Of a stretch of DNA of 64,000 bases, positions 29,754 to 37,582 are shown one piece after another (the stretch's first letter is position 1; every line of letters begins with the position of its first letter). A program made the position numbers and the translations under genes. This stretch comes from Kingella potus (GTDB lineage Bacteria > Pseudomonadota > Gammaproteobacteria > Burkholderiales > Neisseriaceae): positions 434,001 to 498,000 of the forward strand of contig NZ_UGJJ01000002.1 in assembly GCF_900451175.1 (NCBI RefSeq). The letters are read 5' to 3'. The notes below the pieces were generated by a model that was not told the DNA's origin, did not search any database, and saw only the letters and a list, made by a program, of their open reading frames with translations.

Positions 29754-30320
29754 TTATTTCGGATTTTTTTCAATCAGGGCGACGAGTTGGTCGATATAGC
29801 CCTGAACGAAGGTACGGGCGGATTCGATGAGTTTGCCGTTGTCGTCAAACAAGGTCGGTGAATTGCCGAGGAATACTTCGGGTTGGCCGGTAAGCGGCAT
29901 ATTGAAGTAGGAAAGCGCGAGGCGCAGGTTTTTCTGCGAACTGTATCCGCCCATTTTGCCGACGGAATGGCTGATGATGCCGGCGGGGGTTTTTGTCCAG
30001 GCAACGTCGGCATTGGGTTTGGAGCCGATGTCCACCGCGTTTTTCAGGCATGCGGGTACGGTGCGGTTGTTTTCGGAGGTAACGAACAGCACGCCGGCGG
30101 AGGCTTTGATTGTTTCGCGGAACTGTGTGTAGCTTTCGGGTGTGGGGAAGTCGGTCTCGTTAGGATCGTCGTAGTCGAAATTGTAGAGCGGCAGGTGGCC
30201 GATTTCGACGATTCGGGCTTCATAGCCGGCGGGGAACATTTCGATTGCGTTTTGCGCTACTTTGCGTGCGAAGGAGCCTTTGCGCAGGCTGCCGACGAGG
30301 ATGCTGATTTTTTTTGCCAT
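29754..30320 (-). CDS. NADPH-dependent FMN reductase family oxidoreductase
   Basis: Flavodoxin-fold enzyme of 188 aa in the ChrR/SsuE/azoreductase-like group, which reduces FMN, quinones or azo compounds with NAD(P)H. The FMN phosphate loop is GSLRKGSFARKV at residues 10-21, and the VTSENNRTVPACLKNA segment forms the second flavin contact near residue 85. The frame is open to 30455, but the ATG at 30320 is preceded by AAGGA and gives the family N terminus MAKKISILVGS. The physiological substrate is unknown. It is divergent from kdsC. Confidence 0.88.
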   Translation of the reverse strand: MAKKISILVGSLRKGSFARKVAQNAIEMFPAGYEARIVEIGHLPLYNFDYDDPNETDFPTPESYTQFRETIKASAGVLFVTSENNRTVPACLKNAVDIGSKPNADVAWTKTPAGIISHSVGKMGGYSSQKNLRLALSYFNMPLTGQPEVFLGNSPTLFDDNGKLIESARTFVQGYIDQLVALIEKNPK

Positions 30321-30493
30321 GATGGTTTCCTTTTTACGGGTAGGGGGAAGCCGCCGGTCGGCGGCGGAAAGTACGGTAATGATAATAAGTGTAAAACCGT
30401 TGCCGTGCAAGCTGCGGCACGCCGTGCGCGGAGGGTTGCGGCGGAAGGCGGGCAAAAATCCTGCCCTAAGGCATTCGGAGCGGCTGCTCTTAA

Positions 30494-30502
30494 TGTTAAA
30501 AT
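30494..30502 (+). promoter_or_regulatory. Extended -10 promoter for kdsC-lptC-lptA
   Basis: TGTTAAAAT matches the extended -10 pattern 30 bases before the kdsC ATG. An ATGCCGTCTGAA copy (30512-30523), the less common AT-DUS form in this window, lies between it and the start. Confidence 0.45.
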
Positions 30503-30531
30503 AAGGTTTTTATGCCGTCTGAAAGATTGCG

Positions 30532-31077
30532 ATGCGAAAAAGAAGCCTTATTCCCGAAGAATTGCAGGCGCGGGCCGCCAAAGTGAAGCTGCTGATTATG
30601 GATGTGGACGGAGTGCTGACCGACGGGCGCATTTTTATCCGCGACAACGGCGAGGAAATCAAATCCTTCCATACGCTTGACGGACACGGTTTGAAAATGC
30701 TGCATGCCAGCGGCGTGCGTACTGCAATCATTACCGGGCGCGATGCGCCTTCCGTTGCCGTGCGCGTGCAGCAGCTCGGCATCAGCTATTATTTCAAAGG
30801 CATTTCCGACAAGCTGGCGGCATACGGCGAGCTGCTGTCGCAGGCGGGCGTGGCGGAGGAGGAATGCGCCTATATCGGCGACGATGTGGTCGATTTGCCC
30901 GTGATGCTGCGCTGCGGGCTGTCGGCCGCCGTGCCCGAAGCGCACTGGCTGGTGCGCAAACATGCGGGCTATATTACCCAGAGCGGTGCGGGCTGCGGCG
31001 CGGTGCGCGAATTGTGCGAACTCATTATGCAGGCGCACGGCACGCTGGCCGCCACGCTGGAAAGCTATGTGAAATGA
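30532..31077 (+). CDS. kdsC: 3-deoxy-D-manno-octulosonate 8-phosphate phosphatase
   Basis: HAD-superfamily phosphatase that releases KDO from KDO-8-phosphate for LPS inner-core synthesis. The 181-aa tetrameric-type C0 HAD protein has the nucleophile and acid in IMDVDGVLTDG (Asp24, Asp26), ITGRDAP as motif II, and YIGDDVVDLPVM as motif IV. The stop overlaps the lptC start as ATGA. kdsA, the preceding pathway step, is 5 kb downstream in this window. Confidence 0.95.
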   Translation: MRKRSLIPEELQARAAKVKLLIMDVDGVLTDGRIFIRDNGEEIKSFHTLDGHGLKMLHASGVRTAIITGRDAPSVAVRVQQLGISYYFKGISDKLAAYGELLSQAGVAEEECAYIGDDVVDLPVMLRCGLSAAVPEAHWLVRKHAGYITQSGAGCGAVRELCELIMQAHGTLAATLESYVK

Positions 31078-31655
31078 CCGGCAAACGCTATGCGGGCTGG
31101 CTGTTTCCGCTGGTGCTGGCACTCGGGCTGGGCGGCCTTTCCGCCTGGCTCGACCGCATCAGCACCGTTACCGTGGAAGAAACCGCGCTCAATCCGAACG
31201 AGCCGCAGTATGCGATGGAAGGCATTTCGGGCAGCCGTTTCGACAAACAGGGCGCGTTGCAGGACAGGCTGGATGCGCAGTCGGCGCGGCAGTTTCCCGA
31301 CAGCAAGGAAGTGGTTTTCAGACGGCCTCTTTTGCAGGTGTATGCGGAAGGGAAAAAAGCTTACCAAGTGGGCAGCGAAGAAGCCCGCTACGACACGGGC
31401 AGCCGGCAGATATTGTTTGAAAAACAGGTTGTCTTAAACAAAGAAGCCGCCGACGGCAAACCAGCCGGCCGGATGGCGGCCGACAATCTCACGGTCGATA
31501 CCGTTTCCAAAACCGCTGCCGCCGCCGGTCCGGTGCGCTTCGATTACGGCGCATCGCAGGGTACGGCAGACGGCATGACTTACGATTACAATCGGGGGCT
31601 GCTGCGCCTGCCCTCACGAGTGAAAGCCACCCTTTATGATCCGCAAAATCCTTAA
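31074..31655 (+). CDS. lptC: LPS export protein LptC
   Basis: Bitopic inner-membrane protein of the Lpt bridge that takes LPS from LptBFG to LptA. The 193-aa chain has an N-terminal membrane helix (about residues 8-25, WLFPLVLALGLGGLSAWL) and a periplasmic beta-jellyroll domain. A reversed DUS is read in frame as FRRPL near residue 82. It overlaps kdsC by four bases and lptA by 20 bases, so translational coupling is likely. Confidence 0.9.
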   Translation: MTGKRYAGWLFPLVLALGLGGLSAWLDRISTVTVEETALNPNEPQYAMEGISGSRFDKQGALQDRLDAQSARQFPDSKEVVFRRPLLQVYAEGKKAYQVGSEEARYDTGSRQILFEKQVVLNKEAADGKPAGRMAADNLTVDTVSKTAAAAGPVRFDYGASQGTADGMTYDYNRGLLRLPSRVKATLYDPQNP

Positions 31656-32160
31656 TATCCCCGCCCTCGTCCTGCTGCTGGCCGCCGGCCAGGTGTACGC
31701 CTTGGAAAGCGACCGCAAACAGCCCATCGAAATCGAAGCCGACCAGGGCGAACTCGACCAGAAAAACCGTTCCACCACATTCAGCGGCAATGTTTCCATC
31801 AAACAGGGCACGCTCAACATCCGCGCCGCCAGCGTGCATGTCGTGCGCAGCGACGACGGCCAGCAGACCATGAAAGCCACCGGCAGCCCCGTGCGCTTCG
31901 GCCAAACACTCGACGGCGGCAAGGGTACGGTCAGCGGGGAGGCCGCGCAGGTGGATTATTCCTCCGCCACCAATGTCGTCCGCCTCAGCGGCAACGCCAA
32001 AGTAACGCGCGGCGGCGACAAGGCCGAAGGTGCGGTGATTACCTACAATACGCGCACCGAAGTCTATACCGTCAGCGGCAGCAAGGCGGCGGGCGGAAAA
32101 GGCGGCAAGCGCGTCAGCGTCGTTATCCAGCCCGACAGCATGGGCAGCCGCAGCAAATAA
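31636..32160 (+). CDS. lptA: LPS transport periplasmic protein LptA
   Basis: Periplasmic bridge component that carries LPS to LptD. The 174-aa precursor has a signal peptide ending near VYA-LES, then the OstA fold with RSTTFSGNVSIKQGTLNIRA and repeated strand motifs to about residue 150, and a short basic tail. The usual downstream partner lptB is absent; a repeat field follows instead. Confidence 0.93.
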   Translation: MIRKILNIPALVLLLAAGQVYALESDRKQPIEIEADQGELDQKNRSTTFSGNVSIKQGTLNIRAASVHVVRSDDGQQTMKATGSPVRFGQTLDGGKGTVSGEAAQVDYSSATNVVRLSGNAKVTRGGDKAEGAVITYNTRTEVYTVSGSKAAGGKGGKRVSVVIQPDSMGSRSK

Positions 32161-32986
32161 ACGTCCGCACGGTTTTCAGACGGCCTCTTTAATCCGTCTT
32201 GCAAACCGCCGTGCAATATCCGCAGGCGCGTGCATGGCAGAGCCGCACGCTCTATCTAACGGCAGAGGCCGTCTGAAAACCGCCAATGTTTTTCAGACGG
32301 CCTTTGTATTTATTGCGGAACAAATAAAAAATCCGTTCCGTCGTATAAAGGGTGTCGCGCAACGGTGCACGCGGTTTTGCAGTTACACGGCTTGTTTGGA
32401 GAAGCAGCCTGCAAAACCAAGAACGCGTGCGCCGCTTTGGGGCGGCATACCCTGCCTTTGCGGCAGAGGCCGTCTGAAAAAACGAAATTCCGCGTTTTCA
32501 GACGGCCTTTGTGTGTTTGTCGGGAAATAAAAAACATCCGTACCGTTGTCTGCATAACGGGTAGGGTGTGCAGCGGCGCACGCGCTCCCTGTCGTGGCGC
32601 AACAGGCCGTCTGAAAACGCAAAACCCCGCGTGCGTGGCTTGCGCCACACACCCTACTTTAACGGCAGAGGCCGTCTGAAAACGGCCAACGGCATTTCGG
32701 ACGCATGGAATCATGCTTCGGATGGCTTTGTTTTTTGTTTTGCAAACCACAGCACAATTCCGCAACCGCGTGCGCCGCTTGGGCGGTACACCCTGCTTCA
32801 ACGGCAGAGGCCGTCTGAAAATTTGAAACTTTGAATTTTCAGACGGCCTCTTTCCGTTTGTCTTACAAAATCCGTGCAGGGTGTGCCGCACAGCGAGCGG
32901 CGCAGGCGTTACCCGCCGCAATGCAAAAAGGCCGTCTGAAAAATGCAAATGTTTTTTCAGACGGCCTGTACGCGGCGGGGCGGGCT
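32161..32986. repeat. Repeat field of DUS copies and REP-like stem-loops, no gene
   Basis: About 826 bases made of alternating DUS copies and copies of a TAGGGTGTG...GCGGCGCACGCG stem-loop sequence in both orientations. The part 32173-32480 is repeated almost exactly at 37166-37474. Short frames here are translations of repeats (RPSEN, GRLKT, FSDGL, FRRPL) and are not genes. Confidence 0.85.
32173..32480 (+). repeat. 308-bp composite repeat, copy A
   Basis: Starts TTTTCAGACGGCCTCTTTAA and ends CGGCAGAGGCCGTCTGAAAA. It aligns with 37166-37474 nearly base for base, with scattered substitutions and a few small indels (by eye about nine in ten positions equal). Both copies contain a GCGGAACAAATAAAAAATCC core and REP-like arms. 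Confidence 0.85.
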
Positions 32987-33286
32987 TTATTGTTTGTCGC
33001 GGTCTTGCCAGAAGTAACGCCAGACGAAGCCGGGGAAGGCGGCGGTGAGGAAGAGGCAGACGGTTACGGCGTAAAACTCCCAGCCCTGCGGGTGGACGGG
33101 GCCGGCGCGGCTTTCGAGCAGGCGGGCGAGGGCGGCGGTGAGGGCGTAGGCGGCGGCCAGTTCGAGCAGATGGTGGCCGGCGTGTTTGCGCGGCAGGGTT
33201 TTGATGCCGAACAGGCGGTGGGTGGCAAAGGGGAGGTTGGCGAGGATGAGGGCGAGGATGACGAGGGTGTACATGGGGGCGGTCAT
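32987..33286 (-). CDS. DUF2818-like membrane protein
   Basis: A 99-aa integral membrane protein with about three hydrophobic helices (YTLVILALILANLPF; LLELAAAYALTAALARLL; FYAVTVCLFLTAAFPGFV), ending FVWRYFWQDRDKQ. It resembles the DUF2818 family of beta-proteobacteria, often found beside nuo genes, though none are here. A TTG at 33304 is in frame; the ATG at 33286 is the more likely start. Function unknown. Confidence 0.75.
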   Translation of the reverse strand: MTAPMYTLVILALILANLPFATHRLFGIKTLPRKHAGHHLLELAAAYALTAALARLLESRAGPVHPQGWEFYAVTVCLFLTAAFPGFVWRYFWQDRDKQ

Positions 33287-33431
33287 GGCGTGTCCGTGTT
33301 TCAAGTGTTTTCGGGATGGTGTTTGGCTTGGTTGCGGAAGCGGGGTTTTCAGACGGCCTGCTGCCGTCGGAGGATGGGGGCGCGTGCGCGGTTTCGGGCG
33401 GTATTACGCTGCCTGTTGTCCGAGCGGGCGT

Positions 33432-35222
33432 TCAGGCGGGCGGTTTGACCCACCATGTCTGCAAGGCCCAAACGGCGGGGCTGTAGTATTTCGGCGGGCG
33501 GGCGGGCGTGCCGAGGGCGGTGCGGCGGATGACGCGGTGGCGGTCGGCATACCAGTTGGGGACGATGATGTATTGGTGGCGCAGGACGCGGTCGAGGGCG
33601 CGGGCGGCGGCGGTGAGTTCGGCACGGCTGCCGGTGCGGCCGAAGCGGGGGAGGAGGGCTTCGACGGCGGGGTGGCAGAGGCCGGCCAGGTTGCGGCTGC
33701 CTTTGGTGTGCGCGGCGGCGCAGGAGAAGTAGCCGGCCTGTTCGTTGCCGGGGCTCTGGCTTTGGGCGTATACGGCGGTGGTGAGGTCGAAATCGAAGTT
33801 GTCCATGCGTTTTTGGTAAACGGAGGGATCGGCGGTGCGGGCGTTGAGGGTGATGCCGATTTTGGCCAGGTCGCGCTGCCATTTGGCGATGATGCGTTCG
33901 AAGAGTTTGTTGCCGATGAGAAATTCGAGGACGAGGGGTTCGCCTTTTTGGTCGGTCAGTGTGCCGTTTTGGTAGCGGTAGCCGGCTTCGAGCAGCAGCT
34001 GCCGGGCTTTCAGAAGGTTGGGGCGGATGCCGAGGACGGGATCGCTTTGCGGCGGCAGGGGGGCGGCTTGGGTAAAGACGGCTTGGGGCAGGTGTTGTTT
34101 CAGGGGGGCGAGCAGGGCGGCTTCGTCCGCGCCGGGCAGGCCGGCGGCGGCCATCGGGCTGTTGGTAAAGAAGCTGGGGCTGCGGCGGTAGGCGTTGTAC
34201 ATCATGCGGCTGTTGATGTTTTCAAAGTCGAAGCTGAGGATGAGGGCGCGGCGCACGCGGATGTCTTTGAGGGCGGGGCGGCGTTGGTTCATGACGAAAC
34301 CCTGCATTCCGGCGGTGTTGCCGTGGGCCAGCTCCGTTTTGGCCAGGCCGCGTTTGCGCAGTATGGTTTCGGGGTAGGAGCGCGCCCAGGCGCGGGCGGA
34401 GGTTTCCTGCGAGAAGTCGTAGCGTCCGGCCTTTACGCCTTCGGCGAGTACGGCGGGATCGCGCACATAGTGCAGGCGGACGGTGTCGAAATTGTACATG
34501 CCGCGCCGTGAGGGGAGCTTGGCCGCCCAGTAGGCCGGGTCGCGGGCAAACACGGCAAGGCGGCCGGATTCGGTTTTGACGAGGCGGTAGGGGCCGGACC
34601 CTATGGGCGCGCCGCCGTTTTTTTCCAAACCCTGCGGGTAGCTTTTGTGGGAGAAAACGGGAAGCTGGCCGAGGATGAGGGGGAGTTCGGCGTTTTGCCG
34701 CTTGAAACGGAAGCGGACGGTGCGGGGAGCGGGGGTGTCGACGGCGGCCACGTCCGCCCAGTAGAGCTTCCACATCGGCTGGGCGGCGGAATCGCCCGTG
34801 AGCAGGCGGAAGGATGCGGCCACGTCTTTGGCCAGCACGGGGTCGCCGTTGTGGAAACGGGCGGCGGGATTGAGGGCGAACGTTACCGAAAGGCCGTCGG
34901 CGGCCACGGCCGCATCCTGCGCGAGCAGGCCGTACATGGCGAAGGGGTCGTCGCCGCCTTCGGTCATCAGCGTGTCGAGGGTGAGCAGGGAAATGCCGGA
35001 TTCGGGCGTGCCTTTGAGCGTGAACGGGTTGAGGGTGTCGAAGCTGCCGGGCAGCGGCATGGAGAACGTGCCGCCTTTGGGTGCGGCGGGGTCAGCGTAG
35101 GCGAAATGGGAAAAACCGGCCGGATACAGCGGCTTTTGTCCCAAACCCAGCGCATAGTCGGCGGCGGCCTGCGCAGCGGCGGCAAGAAAGAGGGCAGAGG
35201 CAAGGAAAAGCGAGGTGTTCAT
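33432..35222 (-). CDS. Extracellular solute-binding protein, family 5 (peptide ABC transporter)
   Basis: Periplasmic substrate-binding protein of 596 aa, with a signal peptide (MNTSLFLASALFLAAAAQA). KGGTFSMPLPGSFDTLNPF lies near residue 50 as in YejA/AppA-type peptide binders, RFHNGDPVLAKDV near residue 125 and QGFVMNQRRPALKDIRVRRA mid-chain. The ligand is probably a peptide or peptide antibiotic. No permease or ATPase genes are next to it, so the rest of the transporter is elsewhere. The frame is open to 35285, but the ATG at 35222 begins the signal peptide. Confidence 0.88.
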   Translation of the reverse strand: MNTSLFLASALFLAAAAQAAADYALGLGQKPLYPAGFSHFAYADPAAPKGGTFSMPLPGSFDTLNPFTLKGTPESGISLLTLDTLMTEGGDDPFAMYGLLAQDAAVAADGLSVTFALNPAARFHNGDPVLAKDVAASFRLLTGDSAAQPMWKLYWADVAAVDTPAPRTVRFRFKRQNAELPLILGQLPVFSHKSYPQGLEKNGGAPIGSGPYRLVKTESGRLAVFARDPAYWAAKLPSRRGMYNFDTVRLHYVRDPAVLAEGVKAGRYDFSQETSARAWARSYPETILRKRGLAKTELAHGNTAGMQGFVMNQRRPALKDIRVRRALILSFDFENINSRMMYNAYRRSPSFFTNSPMAAAGLPGADEAALLAPLKQHLPQAVFTQAAPLPPQSDPVLGIRPNLLKARQLLLEAGYRYQNGTLTDQKGEPLVLEFLIGNKLFERIIAKWQRDLAKIGITLNARTADPSVYQKRMDNFDFDLTTAVYAQSQSPGNEQAGYFSCAAAHTKGSRNLAGLCHPAVEALLPRFGRTGSRAELTAAARALDRVLRHQYIIVPNWYADRHRVIRRTALGTPARPPKYYSPAVWALQTWWVKPPA

Positions 35223-35341
35223 GGCATACGGTTTCAGACGGCCTGCGGCGGGAGCGGCATTGTAACCGCTTTTGCGCGCGGACATTCCGGAGGCCGTCTG
35301 AAAACGCCGCCGCGCCTTACCCGCCTGCGGGCAAACTCGGC

Positions 35342-35347
35342 TATAAT
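35342..35347 (+). promoter_or_regulatory. fabI promoter -10 box
   Basis: Perfect TATAAT followed by CGCGCCCG, 46 bases before the fabI start. No clear -35. Confidence 0.5.
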
Positions 35348-35393
35348 CGCGCCCGTTTTTTCAACGCATTATTTACCCAAAAGGACAAGCAAA

Positions 35394-36176
35394 ATGGGCT
35401 TTCTCCAAGGCAAAAAAATCCTGATTACCGGCATGATTTCCGAGCGTTCCATCGCCTACGGCATCGCCAAAGCCTGCCGCAGCCAGGGCGCGGAACTGGC
35501 GTTTACCTATGTGGTGGACAAACTCGAAGAGCGCGTACGCAAAATGGCCGCCGAATTCGGCTCGGAGCTGGTGTTCCGCTGCGACGTGCAGAACGATGGC
35601 GAGATTGACGCGCTGTTTGCCGATTTGGGCAAATCGTGGGACGGCCTCGACGGCCTCGTACACGCCATCGCCTTCGCCCCGAAAGAAGCCCTGTCCGGCG
35701 ATTTTCTCGACAGCATCAGCCGCGAAGCCTTCCAAACCGCGCACGACGTGTCGGCATACAGCCTGCCCGCGCTGGTGAAAGCCGCCCGTCCGATGATGAA
35801 AGGCCGCAACGCCGCCGTAGTCGCCCTGACCTATCTGGGCGCGGTGCGTGCCATCCCCAACTACAACGTCATGGGTTTGGCCAAAGCCAGCCTCGAAGCC
35901 GCCGTGCGTTTCACCGCCTCCTCCGCCGGCCGCGACGGCATCCGCTGCAACGGCATCTCCGCCGGCCCCATCAAAACCCTGGCCGCCTCCGGCATCGCCG
36001 ATTTCGGCAAGCTCCTCAAACACGTTGCCGACCAAAACCCGCTCGGCCGCAACGTAACCATCGAAGAAGTGGGCAACGCCGCCGCCTTCCTGCTTTCCGA
36101 CCTGTCTTCGGGCATCACCGGCGAGATTACCTATGTCGACGGCGGATACAGCATCAACGCCCTGAGCGTGGTGTAA
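35394..36176 (+). CDS. fabI: Enoyl-[acyl-carrier-protein] reductase (NADH) FabI
   Basis: Final reduction of each fatty-acid elongation cycle. The 260-aa short-chain dehydrogenase has the FabI-type cofactor loop (ITGMISERSIAYGIAKA), the catalytic Tyr and Lys in TYLGAVRAIPNYNVMGLAK, and the C-terminal GEITYVDGGYSI. Translation starts after AAGGAC. It is followed 68 bases later by kdsA, so fatty-acid and KDO supply for lipid A/LPS may share a transcript. Confidence 0.96.
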   Translation: MGFLQGKKILITGMISERSIAYGIAKACRSQGAELAFTYVVDKLEERVRKMAAEFGSELVFRCDVQNDGEIDALFADLGKSWDGLDGLVHAIAFAPKEALSGDFLDSISREAFQTAHDVSAYSLPALVKAARPMMKGRNAAVVALTYLGAVRAIPNYNVMGLAKASLEAAVRFTASSAGRDGIRCNGISAGPIKTLAASGIADFGKLLKHVADQNPLGRNVTIEEVGNAAAFLLSDLSSGITGEITYVDGGYSINALSVV

Positions 36177-36244
36177 ACCCGCCCGAAGCAACGGCGCAGG
36201 CTCCGTCCCGCACCGTTTTTCCCAACTTACCCGAGAGCAAAACC

Positions 36245-37087
36245 ATGAGCGTAACCATCAGCGGCATCACCGTATCCAACACCGCCCCCTTCGTCCTCTT
36301 CGGCGGCCTCAACGTCCTCGAAGACCTCGACTCCGCCCTCTTTGCCTGCGATGCCTTTGCCGCAGCCACCCGCAAGCTCGGCATCCCCTATATATTCAAA
36401 GCATCCTTCGACAAAGCCAACCGCTCCTCCGTCCGCTCCTATCGCGGAGTCGGCCTGGACGCAGGCATGGAAATCTTTGCCGCCGTCAAACGCGAGTTCG
36501 GCGTTCCCGTCATTACCGACGTACACGAACCCGGCCAATGCGCCCCCGCCGCCGAAGTATGCGACGTATTGCAGCTTCCCGCCTTCCTCGCCCGCCAAAC
36601 CGACCTTGTTTCCGCCCTGGCCGCCACCGGACGCGCCGTCAATATCAAAAAACCCCAATTCCTCAGCCCCACACAGATGAAAAACATCATCGAAAAATTC
36701 AAAGAAGCGGGCAACGACCGGCTCATCCTGTGCGAACGCGGCAGCAGCTTCGGCTACGACAACCTCATCGTCGATATGCTTGGCTTCGGCGTGATGAAAA
36801 AAGCCAACCCCGGCACCCCCGTCATCTTCGACGTAACCCATGCCCTGCAAACCCGCGACTCCGGCTCCGCCGCCTCCGGCGGCCGCCGCGCCCAAGCCCT
36901 CGACCTCGCCCTTGCCGGCATGGCCACCGGCCTCGCCGGCCTCTTCCTCGAAGCCCATCCCGATCCCGACCGCGCCAAATGCGACGGCCCCAGCGCACTG
37001 CCTTTGGACAAACTCGAGGCCTTCCTTACCCGCGTCAAAGCCGTGGACGACCTCGTCAAATCCTTCCCCCCGCTAGAAATCGCCTGA
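36245..37087 (+). CDS. kdsA: 2-dehydro-3-deoxyphosphooctonate aldolase (KDO-8-P synthase)
   Basis: Condenses arabinose-5-phosphate with PEP to KDO-8-phosphate. The 280-aa TIM barrel has FKASFDKANRSSVRSYRG, the VPVITDVHEPGQ strand, LCERGSSFGYDNLIVDM and FLEAHPDPDRAKCDGPSALP. AHPDPDRAKCDGP lacks the metal-binding pattern of metal-dependent types in part, so the metal class is left open. The next gene downstream is mafA after a repeat field. Confidence 0.95.
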   Translation: MSVTISGITVSNTAPFVLFGGLNVLEDLDSALFACDAFAAATRKLGIPYIFKASFDKANRSSVRSYRGVGLDAGMEIFAAVKREFGVPVITDVHEPGQCAPAAEVCDVLQLPAFLARQTDLVSALAATGRAVNIKKPQFLSPTQMKNIIEKFKEAGNDRLILCERGSSFGYDNLIVDMLGFGVMKKANPGTPVIFDVTHALQTRDSGSAASGGRRAQALDLALAGMATGLAGLFLEAHPDPDRAKCDGPSALPLDKLEAFLTRVKAVDDLVKSFPPLEIA

Positions 37088-37097
37088 TGCGGCCAAG

Positions 37098-37179
37098 AGG
37101 CCGTCTGAAACCGCAAACGGCAGTTCGGGAGTACCGAATCCGTGTTTCACTTCGTTGAAGCCGCGTTTTCAGACGGCCT
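37098..37179. repeat. 82-bp unit bounded by inverted DUS copies
   Basis: AGGCCGTCTGAA at the left end and TTCAGACGGCCT at the right end enclose about 58 bases containing a CCGAATCCGTGTTTC segment and the small hairpin ACTTCGTTGAAGC. Closely similar units lie at 56462-56545 and, more divergent, at 51426-51513; right halves occur at 46123-46155 and 46415-46456. It forms the start of the repeat field 37088-37582, which has no gene. Confidence 0.75.
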
Positions 37180-37474
37180 CTTTAATCTGTCTTGCAAAAG
37201 GCCGTGCAATACCGCAGGCGCGTGCGTGGCAGAGCCGCATACCCTGTCTAACGGCAAAGGCCGTCTGAAAACCGCAAATGTTTTTCAGACGGCCTTTGTG
37301 TTTATTGCGGAACAAATAAAAAATCCGTTCCGCCGTATAAAGGGTGTGTCGCGCAACGGTGCACGCGGCTTTGCCGTTTTGCGGCTTGTTTGGAGAAGCA
37401 GCCTGCAAAACCAAGAACGCGTGCGCCGCTTTGGGGCGGCATACCCTACCTTTGCGGCAGAGGCCGTCTGAAAA
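37166..37474 (+). repeat. 309-bp composite repeat, copy B
   Basis: Second copy of the 32173-32480 repeat in the same orientation. The two copies flank a 4.7-kb block with a DUF2818-like gene, a solute-binding protein gene, fabI and kdsA. The remainder of the gap up to 37582 holds an inverted DUS pair near 37458-37501. Confidence 0.85.
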
Positions 37475-37582
37475 CCGTAATAACGGTTTCAGACGGCCTT
37501 TTTCGTAAACCCATTGCGCATAATATAAAGTCCGCCGCCTTGTAAAAGAAAACGGTTTTAAACCATTCATCAACCCCAAGCA

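Noticed and set aside
30512..30523. AT-DUS form before kdsC as evidence of recent meningococcal DNA
   Set aside because: A single copy with AT instead of AG in the first two bases can arise by chance next to the TATG context; kdsC looks native.
33186..34511. 441-codon plus-strand frame, glycine and valine rich
   Set aside because: Shadow of the solute-binding protein gene on the minus strand, a typical artefact in GC-rich DNA.
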